DNA of 64,000 nucleotides from Microcoleus sp. EPA2 (GCA_020882975.1 JAHRFD010000009.1:1-64000), one strand, 5' to 3'; positions 6,596 to 17,906 are shown, numbered from the stretch's first letter. A program made the numbers and translations. The notes: generated by a model not told the origin, from the sequence alone.

Positions 6596-9454
6596 ATGAC
6601 CGCAAACCTACCACCCCAATACGACCCCAAAGCCACCGAAACCAAGTGGCAAAAATACTGGGAAGACAACCAAACCTTCAAAGCTGACCCAGAACAAGGC
6701 GGCGAACCTTACTGCGTCGTCATCCCGCCGCCCAACGTCACCGGCAGTCTCCACATGGGACACGCTTTTGAAGAGACGCTGATTGATGTCCTCGTGCGCT
6801 ATCAGCGGATGACAGGGCGCAATACTCTGTGGTTGCCGGGAACGGATCATGCTAGTATCGCAGTTCAAACTATTCTGGAAAAGCAACTTAAAGCTGAAGG
6901 CAAAACTCGCTACGATTTAGGCCGAGAAAAATTCTTGGAAAAAGCCTGGGAGTGGAAAGCTGAGTCTGGCAATACTATTACTAATCAATTGCGCAGTTTG
7001 GGCGTGTCTGTGGATTGGTCGCGAGAACGGTTTACGATGGATGAAGGCTTATCCGCTGCGGTTTTAGAAGCTTTTGTCCGCTTGTACGATGAGGGGCTGA
7101 TTTATCGCGGCAATTATTTGGTGAATTGGTGTCCCGCGAGTCAGTCTGCTGTGTCGGATTTGGAAGTTGACCAGCAGGAAGTTGACGGGCATTTGTGGCA
7201 TTTCCGCTATCCTTTGACGGATGGTTCTGGTTATTTGGAGGTGGCGACGACTCGACCGGAAACGATGTTGGGCGATACGGCGGTGGCTGTGAATCCAGAG
7301 GACGATCGCTACCAACATCTTATTGGTAAAACTGTCACTTTGCCCATTGTGAATCGCGAAATTCCGGTGATTGCGGATGAGTTTGTCGATCGCACTTTTG
7401 GCACTGGCTGCGTTAAAGTCACTCCCGCCCACGATCCCAATGACTTCGAGATGGGTAAACGCCACGATTTGCCGTTTATCAACATCATGAACAAGGACGG
7501 CAGTTTAAATGAAAATGCGGGAGAGTTCCAAGGACAAGATAGATTTGTTGCCCGCAAAAATGTGGTAAAGCGGTTAGAAACAGACGGATTTTTGGTTAAA
7601 ATCGAAGATTATAAACATACAGTTCCCTACAGCGATCGCGGTAAAGTCCCCGTTGAACCTTTACTGTCTACTCAATGGTTTGTGAAAATTAATCCTCTTT
7701 CTGAACGCGCTTTAGCAGCCTTAGATGAAGAGAATTCACCAGTCTTTGTACCGGAAAGATGGACAAAGGTTTATCGGGATTGGTTGGTAAAGTTGAAAGA
7801 TTGGTGCATTTCCCGACAATTGTGGTGGGGACACCAAATCCCGGCTTGGTATGCTGTTAGCGAAACTCAGGGAGAAATTACTGATACGACTCCATTTTTG
7901 GTGGCAAAAAGTGAAGCTGAAGCTAGGGAAAAAGCTGCGGCTAAATTTGGTCAAGATGTACAGTTAGCAAGAGATCCAGATGTTTTGGATACTTGGTTTT
8001 CTTCTGGGTTATGGCCTTTTTCTACTTTGGGATGGCCGGATGAAACTAAGGATTTAGATTTTTATTATCCGACAACTACTTTGGTTACTGGTTTTGATAT
8101 CATCTTTTTCTGGGTGGCTAGAATGACGATGATGGCAGGACATTTTACGGGAAAAATGCCTTTTGATACTGTTTACATTCACGGTTTGGTGTTGGATGAA
8201 AATGGTCAGAAAATGTCTAAGAGTAAAGGGAATGGTATCGATCCGCTACTGTTGATTGGTAAGTACGGGACTGATGCTTTGCGCTATACTTTGGTTAAGG
8301 AAGTGGTAGGGGCTGGTCAAAATATTCGCTTGGAATACGATCGCAAAACTGATGAATCAAAATCGGTGGAAGCTTCGCGGAATTTTACTAATAAGTTGTG
8401 GAATGCTGCGCGGTTTGTGATGATGAATTTGGAGGGACAGACTCCGCAGCAATTGGGGAATCCTTACCCCCCCCAGCCTCCCGTAGGGGCGGTGCCCCCG
8501 TGCCCGCCCACCGTAGGGGCGGTGCCCCCGTGCCCGCCCACCGTAGGGGCGGTGCCCCCGTGCCCGCCCACCGTAGGGGCGGTGCCCCCGTGCCCGCCCT
8601 TGGAATTGTGCGATCGCTGGATTCTTTCTCGCTACTATCAAGTAGTGCAGCAAAGTCGTAACGATTTTGAAACTTACGCTTTTGGGGAAGCGGCGAAGGG
8701 ACTTTATGAGTTTATTTGGGGCGATTTCTGTGACTGGTATATTGAATTGGTCAAGTCTCGCTTACAACAGGATGCTAAACCGAATTCTAAGAAAGCTGCA
8801 CAGCAAACTTTTGCTTTTGTTTTGGAAGGTATTCTGAAACTTTTGCATCCTTTTATGCCACACATTACTGAGGAGATTTGGCACACTCTGACTCAAACAG
8901 GTGAGGATGAATGTTTGGCTTTGCAAAGTTATCCTGAAGTGCAAGCATCCCTAATCGATTCTGAGTTAGAACAGCAGTTTGAGTTGTTATTTGGTACGAT
9001 TCGGACTATTCGGAATTTGCGCGCTGATACTGATATCAAGCCAGGGGTTAAGGTGACGGCGATTTTGCAAAGTGAAAGCGCTAAGGAACGCCAGATTCTC
9101 TCAGATTGTGCTATCTACATTCAGGATTTGGCCAGGGTGGAAAATCTGACGATTGCTGCTAGTTTGGATGCAGAATCTTCTCTGGCAGGCCAGGGCGGGT
9201 CAATTGCTGGAGTTGTGGGTACTGTACAAGTATTGATTCCTTTGGCAGGAGTTGTGGATTTGGTGGCGTTGCGTGTTAAATTAGAGAAAAAGTTGGCTAA
9301 GATAGAAGGGGAAATTAAGCATACTTCGGCGCGTTTGAGTAATCAGAAGTTTGTGGAAAAGGCCGATCCACAAGTTGTTCAGGTGGCGCGGGATGGTTTG
9401 GCGGAGGCCGAAAAACAGGCGGAAATTTTGCGCGATCGGCTTAAGTTATTCTAA
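6596..9454 (+). CDS. valS: Valine--tRNA ligase
   Basis: 952 residues; charges tRNA-Val with valine in the cytoplasm. Class I signatures are present: the HIGH-type [13 protein letters not shown] near residue 52 and KMSKSKGN near 539, with the editing (CP1) domain between them ([15 protein letters not shown]). The anticodon-binding domain starts at [13 protein letters not shown], and the C-terminus is a helical arm ([18 protein letters not shown]). Between the catalytic and anticodon domains, residues about 625-668 are an in-frame insertion of four copies of a 10-residue unit ([10 protein letters not shown]) encoded by a dispersed DNA repeat. The rest of the enzyme looks intact, so it is probably functional. 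It is flanked upstream by palindromes and downstream by a terminator-like hairpin. Confidence 0.98.
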   Translation: MTANLPPQYDPKATETKWQKYWEDNQTFKADPEQGGEPYCVVIPPPNVTGSLHMGHAFEETLIDVLVRYQRMTGRNTLWLPGTDHASIAVQTILEKQLKAEGKTRYDLGREKFLEKAWEWKAESGNTITNQLRSLGVSVDWSRERFTMDEGLSAAVLEAFVRLYDEGLIYRGNYLVNWCPASQSAVSDLEVDQQEVDGHLWHFRYPLTDGSGYLEVATTRPETMLGDTAVAVNPEDDRYQHLIGKTVTLPIVNREIPVIADEFVDRTFGTGCVKVTPAHDPNDFEMGKRHDLPFINIMNKDGSLNENAGEFQGQDRFVARKNVVKRLETDGFLVKIEDYKHTVPYSDRGKVPVEPLLSTQWFVKINPLSERALAALDEENSPVFVPERWTKVYRDWLVKLKDWCISRQLWWGHQIPAWYAVSETQGEITDTTPFLVAKSEAEAREKAAAKFGQDVQLARDPDVLDTWFSSGLWPFSTLGWPDETKDLDFYYPTTTLVTGFDIIFFWVARMTMMAGHFTGKMPFDTVYIHGLVLDENGQKMSKSKGNGIDPLLLIGKYGTDALRYTLVKEVVGAGQNIRLEYDRKTDESKSVEASRNFTNKLWNAARFVMMNLEGQTPQQLGNPYPPQPPVGAVPPCPPTVGAVPPCPPTVGAVPPCPPTVGAVPPCPPLELCDRWILSRYYQVVQQSRNDFETYAFGEAAKGLYEFIWGDFCDWYIELVKSRLQQDAKPNSKKAAQQTFAFVLEGILKLLHPFMPHITEEIWHTLTQTGEDECLALQSYPEVQASLIDSELEQQFELLFGTIRTIRNLRADTDIKPGVKVTAILQSESAKERQILSDCAIYIQDLARVENLTIAASLDAESSLAGQGGSIAGVVGTVQVLIPLAGVVDLVALRVKLEKKLAKIEGEIKHTSARLSNQKFVEKADPQVVQVARDGLAEAEKQAEILRDRLKLF
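8481..8600. repeat. Four 30-bp tandem repeats inside valS
   Basis: Four consecutive 30-base units beginning CCGTAGGGGCGGTGCCCCCG, identical except for the last base of unit four (and preceded by a short CCCCCAGCC run). Because 30 is divisible by three the valS frame stays open and encodes [10 protein letters not shown] each time. The unit belongs to the dispersed GTAGGGGC family (201-261, 18978-19005). There are no spacers, so this is not a CRISPR. Confidence 0.95.
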
Positions 9455-9478
9455 TCGATATCTTCCATAATTATTGTG

Positions 9479-9500
9479 GAACAAGCCCTCTGGCTTGTTC
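9479..9500 (+). terminator. Hairpin after valS, probable terminator
   Basis: A perfect nine-base stem GAACAAGCC/GGCTTGTTC with a four-base loop lies 25 bases after the valS stop, followed by a short pyrimidine stretch and GGCTTTTT. It fits an intrinsic terminator, although the T-run is displaced. Confidence 0.55.
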
Positions 9501-9537
9501 TTCACAGGCTTTTTGGAAGATGTTAACCCGAAGGGCC

Positions 9538-9594
9538 GGGGCGGGTTTTCGAGATAGTTAGTTTTGGGCAGAGATTGTTGGTAAAACCCGCCCC
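9538..9594. repeat. Inverted repeat GGGGCGGGTTTT/AAAACCCGCCCC
   Basis: Two perfect 12-base arms separated by 33 bases. The outer ends (GGGGCGG and CCGCCCCTAC) resemble the dispersed GTAGGGGC family, so this is probably another family of short palindromic repeats in this genome, placed in the 199-base gap after valS. Confidence 0.6.
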
Positions 9595-9618
9595 TACGAG
9601 TTCGTAAATCAAACAAGT

Positions 9619-9650
9619 AACCAATAACTAATAACCCCTAACTAATAACC
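9619..9650. repeat. Heptamer tandem repeat before the 9654 gene
   Basis: Period-seven array of AACCAAT/AACTAAT/AACCCCT units ending three bases before the ATG at 9654. It is one of at least eight heptamer arrays in this window that abut a start codon. Confidence 0.7.
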
Positions 9651-9653
9651 GTC

Positions 9654-10109
9654 ATGCTATATTTAGCTCAAGTAAAAAATCAGGAAGTTTTAGGCGAAGC
9701 CTCTCTGGAATTGTTGGCTTGTCAAAATGCTGATGATAGTTGGGCGATTCTTTCTGAACAAAAAGTATTGACTTTACCTAAAATTTTGGGTGAGGTGTCA
9801 AATAATTTTGTAGGTAATATCTTGAATGAAGGTGTTTTAGTATTAGCAGATGTTGGGGAAAATAGCGAAATTTTGAATCTGCGATCCGCTACTAACTGGG
9901 TAGTGGAATTAGTTGATAAGTATCTCAAAAATGGTATTACACTTGAATTTTTGCAGCTAGAAGCAGAGAAAGCAGAAGAATGGCGGCAATCTCTGACTTT
10001 GCAAAGTCAAGAATTATCTCGTCGTTTGATTGAAGTAGAAGCGCGTCGGGAACAAATTCAAAATTTAGAAGCAAAATTCCAGAAAACAGCAGTTGAACCC
10101 GCCGAATAA
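9654..10109 (+). CDS. Hypothetical cyanobacterial protein with C-terminal coiled coil
   Basis: 151 residues, family not recognised. Residues 1-95 form a mixed domain (SLELLACQNADDSWAILSE, LPKILGEVSNNFVGNIL). Residues about 100-145 are a charged helix (LEAEKAEEWRQSLTLQSQELSRRL) likely to form a coiled coil. No signal peptide or membrane segment, so probably cytoplasmic. The gene stands alone between valS and the convergent crtB and starts right after a heptamer array, where no clear Shine-Dalgarno sequence is visible. Codon use matches the neighbours. Confidence 0.7.
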   Translation: MLYLAQVKNQEVLGEASLELLACQNADDSWAILSEQKVLTLPKILGEVSNNFVGNILNEGVLVLADVGENSEILNLRSATNWVVELVDKYLKNGITLEFLQLEAEKAEEWRQSLTLQSQELSRRLIEVEARREQIQNLEAKFQKTAVEPAE

Positions 10110-10174
10110 ACTTCTGATACTGCACAAACAAAGTCCCAGCAGAGTGGGACTAAGATATCAGCACTATCATTGGG

Positions 10175-11104
10175 CTAAAGAATTTTGGATTTCAGCCAAG
10201 CGGCGGGGAGACACTGCAATTTCTGAAAATTGGTAACGTAGGCCCGCTTCTGAAACACATCGTACTGATTGCGTTCGATCGCATTTAAGATTCTGCTATA
10301 GAGCATGGTAGCAGCCCACACAGTCCAGCGGATATCGGGACTGAGAACTTTGATTCCCGGTTCGGCGCTAGCATATAATTTGCGAGCTCGCTGAATTTGA
10401 AAGCGCATTAATTCCCGCCAGCGGTTGTCATTTACGCCGTTGAATAAGTCTTCTTCGGTGTAGTTAAACAGTGCTAAGTCTTCTAGGGGAATGTAAATGC
10501 GGCCGCGGCGGGCGTCTTCTCCGACATCGCGCAGAATGTTAGTTAACTGTTTGGCGATACCAAGGGCGATGGCTTCTTCTTTGGGAATTTTATTACCCCA
10601 GTGCCAATTCCAGTTAGCTGCGGAGTTTGATTGGTCCACACCCATGACAGACATCGACATCAGCCCGACGGTACCGGCTACTCGATAACAGTAAAGATTG
10701 AGCTCTTCAAAAGTTTCGTACCGGCTGCGGTACAAGTCCATTTGTTGACCCGCAATCATCTCTCGAAAGGGTTGAATGTCGATCGGGAAACGAGACAACG
10801 TATCTACCAAAGCTACGTCGTAGTCGTCGTGGGGGTGGCCGGCAAACACCGATTCTAGGCGTTTTTCCCACAGATTGAGGGTTTCAGGAGTTGTTGCATC
10901 AGAACCGGGCCCGTCTACGAGTTCGTCGGTGCGGCGGCACCAGACGTAAATCGCCCAAATGGCCCGACGCTTGGCTTCGGGCATGAGTTGAGTGCCTAAA
11001 TAAAAATTTTTGGCATAACTCGCCGTGACTTGGCGGCACAGTTCGTAGGATTCATCCACAGAGGCCAGAGTTCTCATGCACTGGAGTTTTGACAGTTGCA
11101 GCAT
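10175..11104 (-). CDS. crtB: Phytoene synthase
   Basis: 309 residues. Condenses two geranylgeranyl diphosphates to phytoene, the first committed step of carotenoid synthesis. Both aspartate-rich metal-binding regions are visible: DELVDGP near residue 60 and NILRDVGEDARRGRIYIP near 190. Length fits cyanobacterial CrtB. It lies 92 bases downstream of pds on the same strand, the usual cyanobacterial pds-crtB order, so the two are probably co-transcribed; a stem-loop lies between them (11140-11162). It acts at the membrane surface before phytoene desaturase. Confidence 0.97.
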   Translation of the reverse strand: MLQLSKLQCMRTLASVDESYELCRQVTASYAKNFYLGTQLMPEAKRRAIWAIYVWCRRTDELVDGPGSDATTPETLNLWEKRLESVFAGHPHDDYDVALVDTLSRFPIDIQPFREMIAGQQMDLYRSRYETFEELNLYCYRVAGTVGLMSMSVMGVDQSNSAANWNWHWGNKIPKEEAIALGIAKQLTNILRDVGEDARRGRIYIPLEDLALFNYTEEDLFNGVNDNRWRELMRFQIQRARKLYASAEPGIKVLSPDIRWTVWAATMLYSRILNAIERNQYDVFQKRAYVTNFQKLQCLPAAWLKSKIL

Positions 11105-11139
11105 CCGAGAATAAGAAATTTAAAGATTAGAACTGACAT

Positions 11140-11162
11140 TCTCCCGTCTAGAAAACGGGAGA
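11140..11162. promoter_or_regulatory. Stem-loop between pds and crtB
   Basis: Perfect eight-base stem TCTCCCGT/ACGGGAGA with a seven-base loop in the 92-base pds-crtB gap. On the plus strand it is followed by TTCTTTT, but the genes are on the minus strand where no T-run follows. It could be an mRNA processing or stability element between the cistrons, or a terminator for antisense transcription. Function is inferred. Confidence 0.4.
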
Positions 11163-11196
11163 TTCTTTTACCTTTTTATGAAAAATTCTTAATTTT

Positions 11197-12576
<1,380 letters not shown>

Positions 12577-12693
12577 CTACTTGGCCTCTGTGTTCGCTTC
12601 GGTTTAATTATAGTTTACAACTCGTTACATTTTTTGGGGAACTTCAGCCTGTCCCCGTGACGTGGGGTCTACTTAAGACTGAATCAGAAGATT

Positions 12694-12724
12694 GACCTAG
12701 AATTTGCCTAGGGAATTCTAGGTC
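12694..12724. terminator. Perfect hairpin between rnz and pds
   Basis: Eleven-base perfect arms GACCTAGAATT/AATTCTAGGTC with a nine-base loop, 22 bases past the rnz stop and 124 bases before the pds start on the minus strand. It could end rnz transcription or act in the pds leader. No T-run follows on the minus strand, so the terminator call is tentative. Confidence 0.4.
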
Positions 12725-12745
12725 ATTGGTCAACTCAGTTCCAGT

Positions 12746-13684
12746 CTAGTTGGAAACTGGTCTGGGTACTTCGTAGGTCAAAAAGTCATAGGCCATTTTT
12801 GTATTCGGAAAAATAGCCTGGGCTTCCTTGAGCAAATCATCTAGGACGATGGGATTTCCCGGAGCGTAACGGGGACTAAAATGGGTCATAATTAGCTGTT
12901 TCGCCCCAGCACTCAAAGCTACTTGAGCAGCCATTGTCGAAGTTGAATGGAGGCGATCGAAGGCCATTTGAGCATCTTGATGAGCAAAAGTAGCTTCATG
13001 CACTAACAAGTCCGCATCTTTGGCTAATTCCACAGCACCGTCACAATAAACTGTGTCGGTACAATACACAAACTTCCTACCTATTTGATCTGGCCCACAA
13101 AAATCAGTGCCTTTAAACTCCCGCCCATCCGATAACTTAACTGTTTTTCCTTGTTTTAATTCGCCGTAAATAGGCCCGGAAGGAATACCGACTGCCTTCG
13201 CTTTTTCGACATCAAAATGTCCGGGACGGTCTTTCTCGGTGATGCGGTAGCCAAATGCAGTAACTCGATGCTTCAAAGGACCGCAACTCACAATATATTC
13301 GTCATCTTCATAGATGACTCCAGGATGACTTTTGTGGACTTTCACTGGGTATGAAAAATGGGTTTGGGAATAGCGAACTCCAGCTTGCAAATATTCTTCA
13401 AGTCCCGGAGGCCCGTAAATATCGATGCGCTTGACATTGCCCGCTAAACCGCAGCTAGCCAGCAAACCCATTAAGCCGAAAATGTGGTCGCCGTGTAGGT
13501 GGGTGATGAAAATGCGGGTGAGTTGGCTGACTTTGAGCTCGCTGCGGAGGAATTGGTGCTGGGTTCCTTCGCCGCAGTCAAATAGCCAGAGTTCGGCTCG
13601 CTGGGGCAAGCGGAGGGCGATGCTGGAAACGTTGCGCGATCGCGTGGGTACGCCTGAGCTAGTTCCGAGAAATGTAATCTGCAA
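12746..13684 (-). CDS. rnz: Ribonuclease Z
   Basis: 312 residues, the usual length for the short tRNase Z. It removes 3' trailers from tRNA precursors. Metallo-beta-lactamase zinc motif [12 protein letters not shown] near residue 62, [12 protein letters not shown] at the N-terminus, CTDT near 208 and the later histidines in EATFAH and MTHFSPRYA complete the two-zinc site. The N-terminal [11 protein letters not shown] is the normal RNase Z start. It is upstream of pds on the same strand, but a 175-base gap with a hairpin suggests separate transcription. Confidence 0.96.
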   Translation of the reverse strand: MQITFLGTSSGVPTRSRNVSSIALRLPQRAELWLFDCGEGTQHQFLRSELKVSQLTRIFITHLHGDHIFGLMGLLASCGLAGNVKRIDIYGPPGLEEYLQAGVRYSQTHFSYPVKVHKSHPGVIYEDDEYIVSCGPLKHRVTAFGYRITEKDRPGHFDVEKAKAVGIPSGPIYGELKQGKTVKLSDGREFKGTDFCGPDQIGRKFVYCTDTVYCDGAVELAKDADLLVHEATFAHQDAQMAFDRLHSTSTMAAQVALSAGAKQLIMTHFSPRYAPGNPIVLDDLLKEAQAIFPNTKMAYDFLTYEVPRPVSN

Positions 13685-13947
13685 GAGTCAAATCACCTCA
13701 ATTAAAGTTAAAAAATATGTTACATATATCCAGAGTGCGGCTAATCCGACCTTCAGGAAATGCTGACCGACAGGAATTGGCATCAATCCCTGTTCCTGGG
13801 AGGATCTACTCGCTCAAATCATTTTTGACGCGCGCAGAGTGTGCTAAACCTAATTCTAACGTTTTCTTTCTGCTATTCTCTTGCTTTTTCCCTTGGCGAA
13901 CCATCTCGAAATTTAAAATTTGTACATAACAGGAGGAAAATTATCAA

Positions 13948-15123
13948 ATGCAGCCAGGAGTGTTCTTTGCTTCCTTTGTTTCGACATTAGGAAAACGCTA
14001 TTTTTGGATTTCGCTGTTGTTTTGGCTGGTAATGGTAGCCCCAGCACAGGCGGCGTTGATCTTGCGAGTGGCAATCCAAGACGGGGCAAGTCAGGTAAGA
14101 GTTGGCAGTTCCACTAAGGCTGCAATCCGGGATGGTAGTGGCCGTAATTTGGGTGAGTTGAGGGCAAACAGTGCTTCGTCTGCTCAATTTCGATCGGGAA
14201 AAGTGGCGATTGGCTCCTGGGCTGCCAATCAAATTTGGATCGAGCCGACGGGGAACGGTTATGTTTGGATTGGCGATCGATGGTATCGCGGACGCACTCT
14301 TGTGACTCCGCAAAAAAATGGCTTAACTGCCGTCAATTACGTTGATATCGAACAGTATCTCTACAGCGTTCTCGGCGCTGAAATGAGTGGCAATTGGCCT
14401 CAAGAGGCTTTGAAAGCCCAAGCCGTCGCTGCCCGTTCCTACGCTATCCACCAGCGGCTCAAAAGCGAAACCGACCTTTACGATGTAGATGCTACTCAAT
14501 TTTCCCAGGTTTATAAAGGACTGCAAACAGAATCTTCGGGTACTTACTCTGCCGTGGATGCCACCACGGGTCAAGTTCTTACCTACAACAGTCAAATTAT
14601 TTTAGCGGTATTCCACTCTGCTTCTGGGGGACATACTGAGAATGTTGAGGATGTTTGGACAGAAGCGTTGCCTTATCTGCGGGCTGTTCCCGATTTTGAC
14701 CAAGGGGCACCGGTTTACCAGTGGAAAGAAAATTTTACACAGGCTCAAATCAGCAATCGGATTTCTGGCGTTGGTAATGTGATCTCCATGAAACCTGAAC
14801 GCACGACGGCCCATGGTAGCGTGATTACGATGAAAGTAGTCGGAGATGGCGGTTCTAGGGTGATGACTGGTGCGGATCTGCGTCGGGTGCTGAATTTGAG
14901 GAGCACTCGCTTTACGGTGATTCCTCAGTATGGGGGGATTTTTAGTGGCAGAAATAGCGGTAAGCCTCCGACGGGGTTTCAAATTGCTGGTAAAGGTTTT
15001 GGTCATGCTGTGGGCATGAGTCAGTGGGGCGCGTACAATTTGGCAAGGCAGGGATATGGCTACCAGCAGATTTTGCTGCACTATTATCGGGGTGCTTCTT
15101 TGGCTAGAATTGCTGTGCAGTAA
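13948..15123 (+). CDS. SpoIID/LytB domain protein, secreted
   Basis: 391 residues. A long signal peptide (hydrophobic FWISLLFWLVMVAPAQA, cleavage likely after AQA near residue 34) directs export. The SpoIID domain covers about residues 125-385 with YLYSVLGAEMSGNWPQEALKAQ-type core (shown in part), AVAARSYA, and the C-terminal GKGFGHAVGMSQWGAYNLA motif containing the conserved H and Q. Relatives are lytic transglycosylases that act on denuded peptidoglycan glycan strands; in cyanobacteria they are usually annotated as SpoIID or amidase enhancers. A strong AGGAGG lies 11 bases before the ATG. Confidence 0.92.
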   Translation: MQPGVFFASFVSTLGKRYFWISLLFWLVMVAPAQAALILRVAIQDGASQVRVGSSTKAAIRDGSGRNLGELRANSASSAQFRSGKVAIGSWAANQIWIEPTGNGYVWIGDRWYRGRTLVTPQKNGLTAVNYVDIEQYLYSVLGAEMSGNWPQEALKAQAVAARSYAIHQRLKSETDLYDVDATQFSQVYKGLQTESSGTYSAVDATTGQVLTYNSQIILAVFHSASGGHTENVEDVWTEALPYLRAVPDFDQGAPVYQWKENFTQAQISNRISGVGNVISMKPERTTAHGSVITMKVVGDGGSRVMTGADLRRVLNLRSTRFTVIPQYGGIFSGRNSGKPPTGFQIAGKGFGHAVGMSQWGAYNLARQGYGYQQILLHYYRGASLARIAVQ

Positions 15124-15170
15124 TTGGTAGGAATTGGTGATGGGTTGGAATGACTAAATACAGGAATGCT

Positions 15171-15509
15171 ATGCAGAAGTGGGAGTATTTATTGGTGGAT
15201 GCTAATATGTATCCTTTTGGCAATAAATTGATTAGTTTATATGTCAATGGTGAAGAACAACGAGAGTGGAAACAAGGATTTTTACATTTATTTATCAATG
15301 AATTGGGGGATGAGGGCTGGGAACTTGTGGCAGTCCGGCATGACTCGAAGTATGACCAGAATAGTTTGATTTTTAAACGCCCTAAAGTGGTTAAAAACTT
15401 GAGGAATATGCCCGATTATTCGGCGGTTGAAACCGCGACTACACAAACAAAGGAAATTCCGGCGGTTGAAACCGCGACTACACAAACCAAGTCCACCTCC
15501 GTGGACTAA
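15171..15509 (+). CDS. DUF4177-like small protein with repeat-derived C-terminus
   Basis: About 112 residues. The N-terminal 75 residues resemble DUF4177 (MQKWEYLLVDA ... FINELGDEGWELVAVRHD). The start is placed at 15171 because MQKWEYL is the usual family start and AGGA lies five bases before it; a longer frame opens at 15150. The last 30 residues read AVETATTQTKEIPAVETATTQTKS (in two parts): they are translated from two copies of a dispersed palindromic repeat (15422-15507), so the C-terminus is a repeat-derived extension. Function unknown. Confidence 0.75.
   Translation: MQKWEYLLVDANMYPFGNKLISLYVNGEEQREWKQGFLHLFINELGDEGWELVAVRHDSKYDQNSLIFKRPKVVKNLRNMPDYSAVETATTQTKEIPAVETATTQTKSTSVD
15422..15507. 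repeat. Dispersed GGCGGTTGAAACCGC repeat, two copies
   Basis: Two copies of GGCGGTTGAAACCGCGACTA, the second followed by ACACAAACCAA and a GTCCACCTCCGTGGAC hairpin. A third copy in reverse orientation is at 23886-23934. Both locations overlap the 3' end of a coding region. Confidence 0.85.
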
Positions 15510-15585
15510 CTAACAAAAAATTTGGATTGTTTGCGTAGTGTTGGTAAAAAATCTCGACTTCTCGTCGCCCAGGCTACTTGATTGA

Positions 15586-16875
15586 TTACAAATTTTCCGA
15601 TCGCCCAATCCGTTTTTGCCACTCCGCATCTATCTTGGCTGACTGTTCTAGTTCTTGCGCTGTTAATTCGGTTTCTGTGGTATAAGCTAAATCTTGTCCA
15701 TTCAAAATGTTTTCTGCTGCAAATTCGCGGGCATAGGCAAGTTTTTGTTGTAAGTTAGGATCGGGTTGATTTAATAACATTGCTCGCTGCTGCCGCTCTT
15801 GATTCCGGGCTGCGATGCTGCTATTTTTCCACTGAATCCAGAAGTAGCGAATTAGGGGAATTGTCAGAAATCCAACACCGTAGATCAGGAGCATTGGATA
15901 AATAGTGGCTACTAAACTGAGCAATCCACTGCCGATCGCACTTTTAGCTAATAAACTCCCTAAAATTAATGCACCTACTACATTCACCGCTCCCAAGCCT
16001 GCTGCGAGCATGATTTGTCCAGAACTAGCGTGGCTGAAACGCCACAGCATTTCTCGCAGATAAGCCGGCACTGGTTCAGTATTTCTCTCGGTGGCTGTGA
16101 TTTGCAATTGGGGGAAATGGTACACTATTTGTCCTTCGGGACTGACTTCGGGACGACCGTCAAAACGACTTAGGGTTGGTAACATATATTCTTCGTATTC
16201 TAAGGCGTATCCCTTTGGGAGGTTGTCGAGATAGGGAGCGATTTGTTCGGCGACGATGGCACCTTGGTTGTTGCGAATAGTGGCGGCAATAGTGCTCCAC
16301 TTGCGTTCTTCTAAATTGTAATTGGGATTGCCGTCTCCAAATAGAAAGGAGAAAACTGCTTCCATAAAATTCATTTCGGGTTTTTCGCCCGTCAATCGCG
16401 ATCGCTGCTGGTAGTATGGTTCGTGATTCCAGTAAAATAGCCAGATTAAGTCGTTACTGGGAAAAAACCAGAAGCCTCCGCCCCTGTCGTCACCTCCGCC
16501 TCCGTTATTGTTGTCGCTGCTTGCAGAAAGTAAAAGCGTAATCGCCACAAATATTAAGACGATCGACACTACTAAAACTATGCCAAAAGATATCCGAATC
16601 AAGTAAAATAGAACACGCCAAATTTTTTGCCACCATTCCTGCACCTGCAACCGTAAAAATTTGTTGCGTAAAATATCTTGAAAGTTTTTGGGAAATAGGT
16701 AAGCAATATCGCCGGATTCTGCTACTTGCAGGTGGCCGCCTGCTTCGGAAGCGAGGGTTAACAGTTCTCGTTCGGCAAAATTGACATCTAGTCCAGCTTT
16801 TGCCGCCACGTCTCCAACCGTAACGCGGTAGCCAAGTTCTGTGACGGCTTGCATAACCTTGGGATTTGGGGCCAT
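15586..16875 (-). CDS. Conserved membrane protein, function unknown
   Basis: 429 residues. Residues 1-65 resemble a winged-helix-like N-terminal domain (VTVGDVAAKAGLDVNFAERELLTLA, in part). A transmembrane segment follows near 90-115 (VLFYLIRISFGIVLVVSIVL), a glycine/asparagine-rich linker near 122, a soluble part, then two more membrane segments near 285-340. The C-terminus is charged and helical (EYARE, QKRIGRSENL). Proteins of this layout are widespread in cyanobacteria and have chloroplast relatives in plants, but I cannot name a function. Single gene between a DUF4177-like gene and the ycf3 upstream region. Confidence 0.75.
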   Translation of the reverse strand: MAPNPKVMQAVTELGYRVTVGDVAAKAGLDVNFAERELLTLASEAGGHLQVAESGDIAYLFPKNFQDILRNKFLRLQVQEWWQKIWRVLFYLIRISFGIVLVVSIVLIFVAITLLLSASSDNNNGGGGDDRGGGFWFFPSNDLIWLFYWNHEPYYQQRSRLTGEKPEMNFMEAVFSFLFGDGNPNYNLEERKWSTIAATIRNNQGAIVAEQIAPYLDNLPKGYALEYEEYMLPTLSRFDGRPEVSPEGQIVYHFPQLQITATERNTEPVPAYLREMLWRFSHASSGQIMLAAGLGAVNVVGALILGSLLAKSAIGSGLLSLVATIYPMLLIYGVGFLTIPLIRYFWIQWKNSSIAARNQERQQRAMLLNQPDPNLQQKLAYAREFAAENILNGQDLAYTTETELTAQELEQSAKIDAEWQKRIGRSENL

Positions 16876-17159
16876 GTCTTTCTCTTTGTGAAAATTACCC
16901 GGTTATTTTCAATTATAGGTTGCGAGCCTTGAAGCTGGTTTTGACCTGGAGAATTCAGGCTGTTTGCAGGCTGACCTTGACTTTGGTACAAAATGTTGGT
17001 AGTGTTTGGGCGCATGAGTTTTGAGTAGTATCAAACATTAGTTGAACATTGAAAACTTAATAAAAATTTAAATAAGTCTAAAAAATAGGTTTTTTGCAAT
17101 TTTTGCAAGAGTTATTTAAAATAGATAGGACTTCCCCCTGTTGTCAGGTTTACAGTTCG

Positions 17160-17180
17160 GTCTCAAAAGTCTTTTGAGAC
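17160..17180. promoter_or_regulatory. Perfect stem-loop upstream of ycf3
   Basis: Nine-base arms GTCTCAAAA/TTTTGAGAC with a three-base loop, 200 bases before ycf3. It could be an operator or a transcript hairpin. The 505-base gap 16876-17380 otherwise holds an A+T-rich stretch and the MITE-like element at 17193-17298. Confidence 0.35.
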
Positions 17181-17192
17181 TCATCGGTGCTA

Positions 17193-17298
17193 ATATAGCA
17201 ATCCTTGCAGGAGTCGTAAAGTTTTTTACCCCACCCCAACCCGGACCTTATGAAGGGGAGGGAGTAAGAAATTCACAAATGATTTAGGATTGCTATAT
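17193..17298. mobile_element. MITE-like 106-bp element, copy 1
   Basis: Perfect 13-base terminal inverted repeats ATATAGCAATCCT/AGGATTGCTATAT bound a 106-base non-coding element. A second copy is at 22303-22408. The outer parts are identical, but the central 17 bases (17243-17259) match the other copy better as their reverse complement (15 of 17) than directly (10 of 17). It is 82 bases upstream of ycf3. Confidence 0.75.
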
Positions 17299-17380
17299 AA
17301 ACCAAAATAGTGCCACAACTCTTAATAGGAAAACTTTACCGACTAATTTTTCTGATTAGTCATCAACCAAAGAATCACAT

Positions 17381-17902
17381 ATGCCAAGAACTCAACGCAA
17401 CGATAACTTTATTGATAAAAGTTTCACGGTAATGGCTGATATCATTCTCAAGATTATGCCAGCCAAGAAGCAGGCGAAGGAAGCTTTTGCTTATTACCGA
17501 GATGGTATGTCGGCTCAATCTGATGGCGAATACGCTGAAGCTTTGGACAATTATCAGGAAGCGCTGAAGCTGGAAGAAGATCCTTACGATCGCAGTTATG
17601 TTTTGTACAATATGGGGCTGATCCATACCAGCAACGGCGAACACGACAAAGCTTTGGAGTATTACAGCAAAGCTCTAGAACTCAATCCCAGAATGCCCCA
17701 AGCCCTAAATAATATTGCTGTGATTTATCACTATCAAGGGGAAAAAGAAAAGGAAGCTGGGAATCTGGAAGCGGCGGAAGGGCTATTTGATAAAGCTGCC
17801 GATTATTGGAAGGAGGCGATTCGCTTAGCACCGAACAATTACATTGAAGTGCAAAATTGGCTGAAAATCACAGGTCGCTCCCAGATTGATGTGTATTTTT
17901 AA
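17381..17902 (+). CDS. ycf3: Photosystem I assembly protein Ycf3
   Basis: 173 residues, full length. The N-terminal [20 protein letters not shown] is diagnostic of Ycf3. Three tetratricopeptide repeats follow ([20 protein letters not shown] near 38, [20 protein letters not shown] near 72, and [14 protein letters not shown] near 108). The protein is a thylakoid-associated chaperone that acts early in assembly of photosystem I subunits PsaA and PsaB. The gene is single; the upstream region holds a MITE-like element and a hairpin, and a heptamer array follows it. Confidence 0.97.
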   Translation: MPRTQRNDNFIDKSFTVMADIILKIMPAKKQAKEAFAYYRDGMSAQSDGEYAEALDNYQEALKLEEDPYDRSYVLYNMGLIHTSNGEHDKALEYYSKALELNPRMPQALNNIAVIYHYQGEKEKEAGNLEAAEGLFDKAADYWKEAIRLAPNNYIEVQNWLKITGRSQIDVYF

Positions 17903-17906
17903 CTAT

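Noticed and set aside
8481..8600. CRISPR-like direct repeats
   Set aside because: Units are contiguous with no spacers and lie inside an essential gene.
8357..8661. Open frames on both strands with tandem RGHRPYG or [10 protein letters not shown] repeats
   Set aside because: They are other-frame readings of the 30-bp repeats inside valS, which has a complete and conserved frame across the region.
12694..12724. Firm call of an intrinsic terminator for rnz
   Set aside because: The stem is perfect but no T-run follows on the minus strand, so it is kept only as a low-confidence entry.
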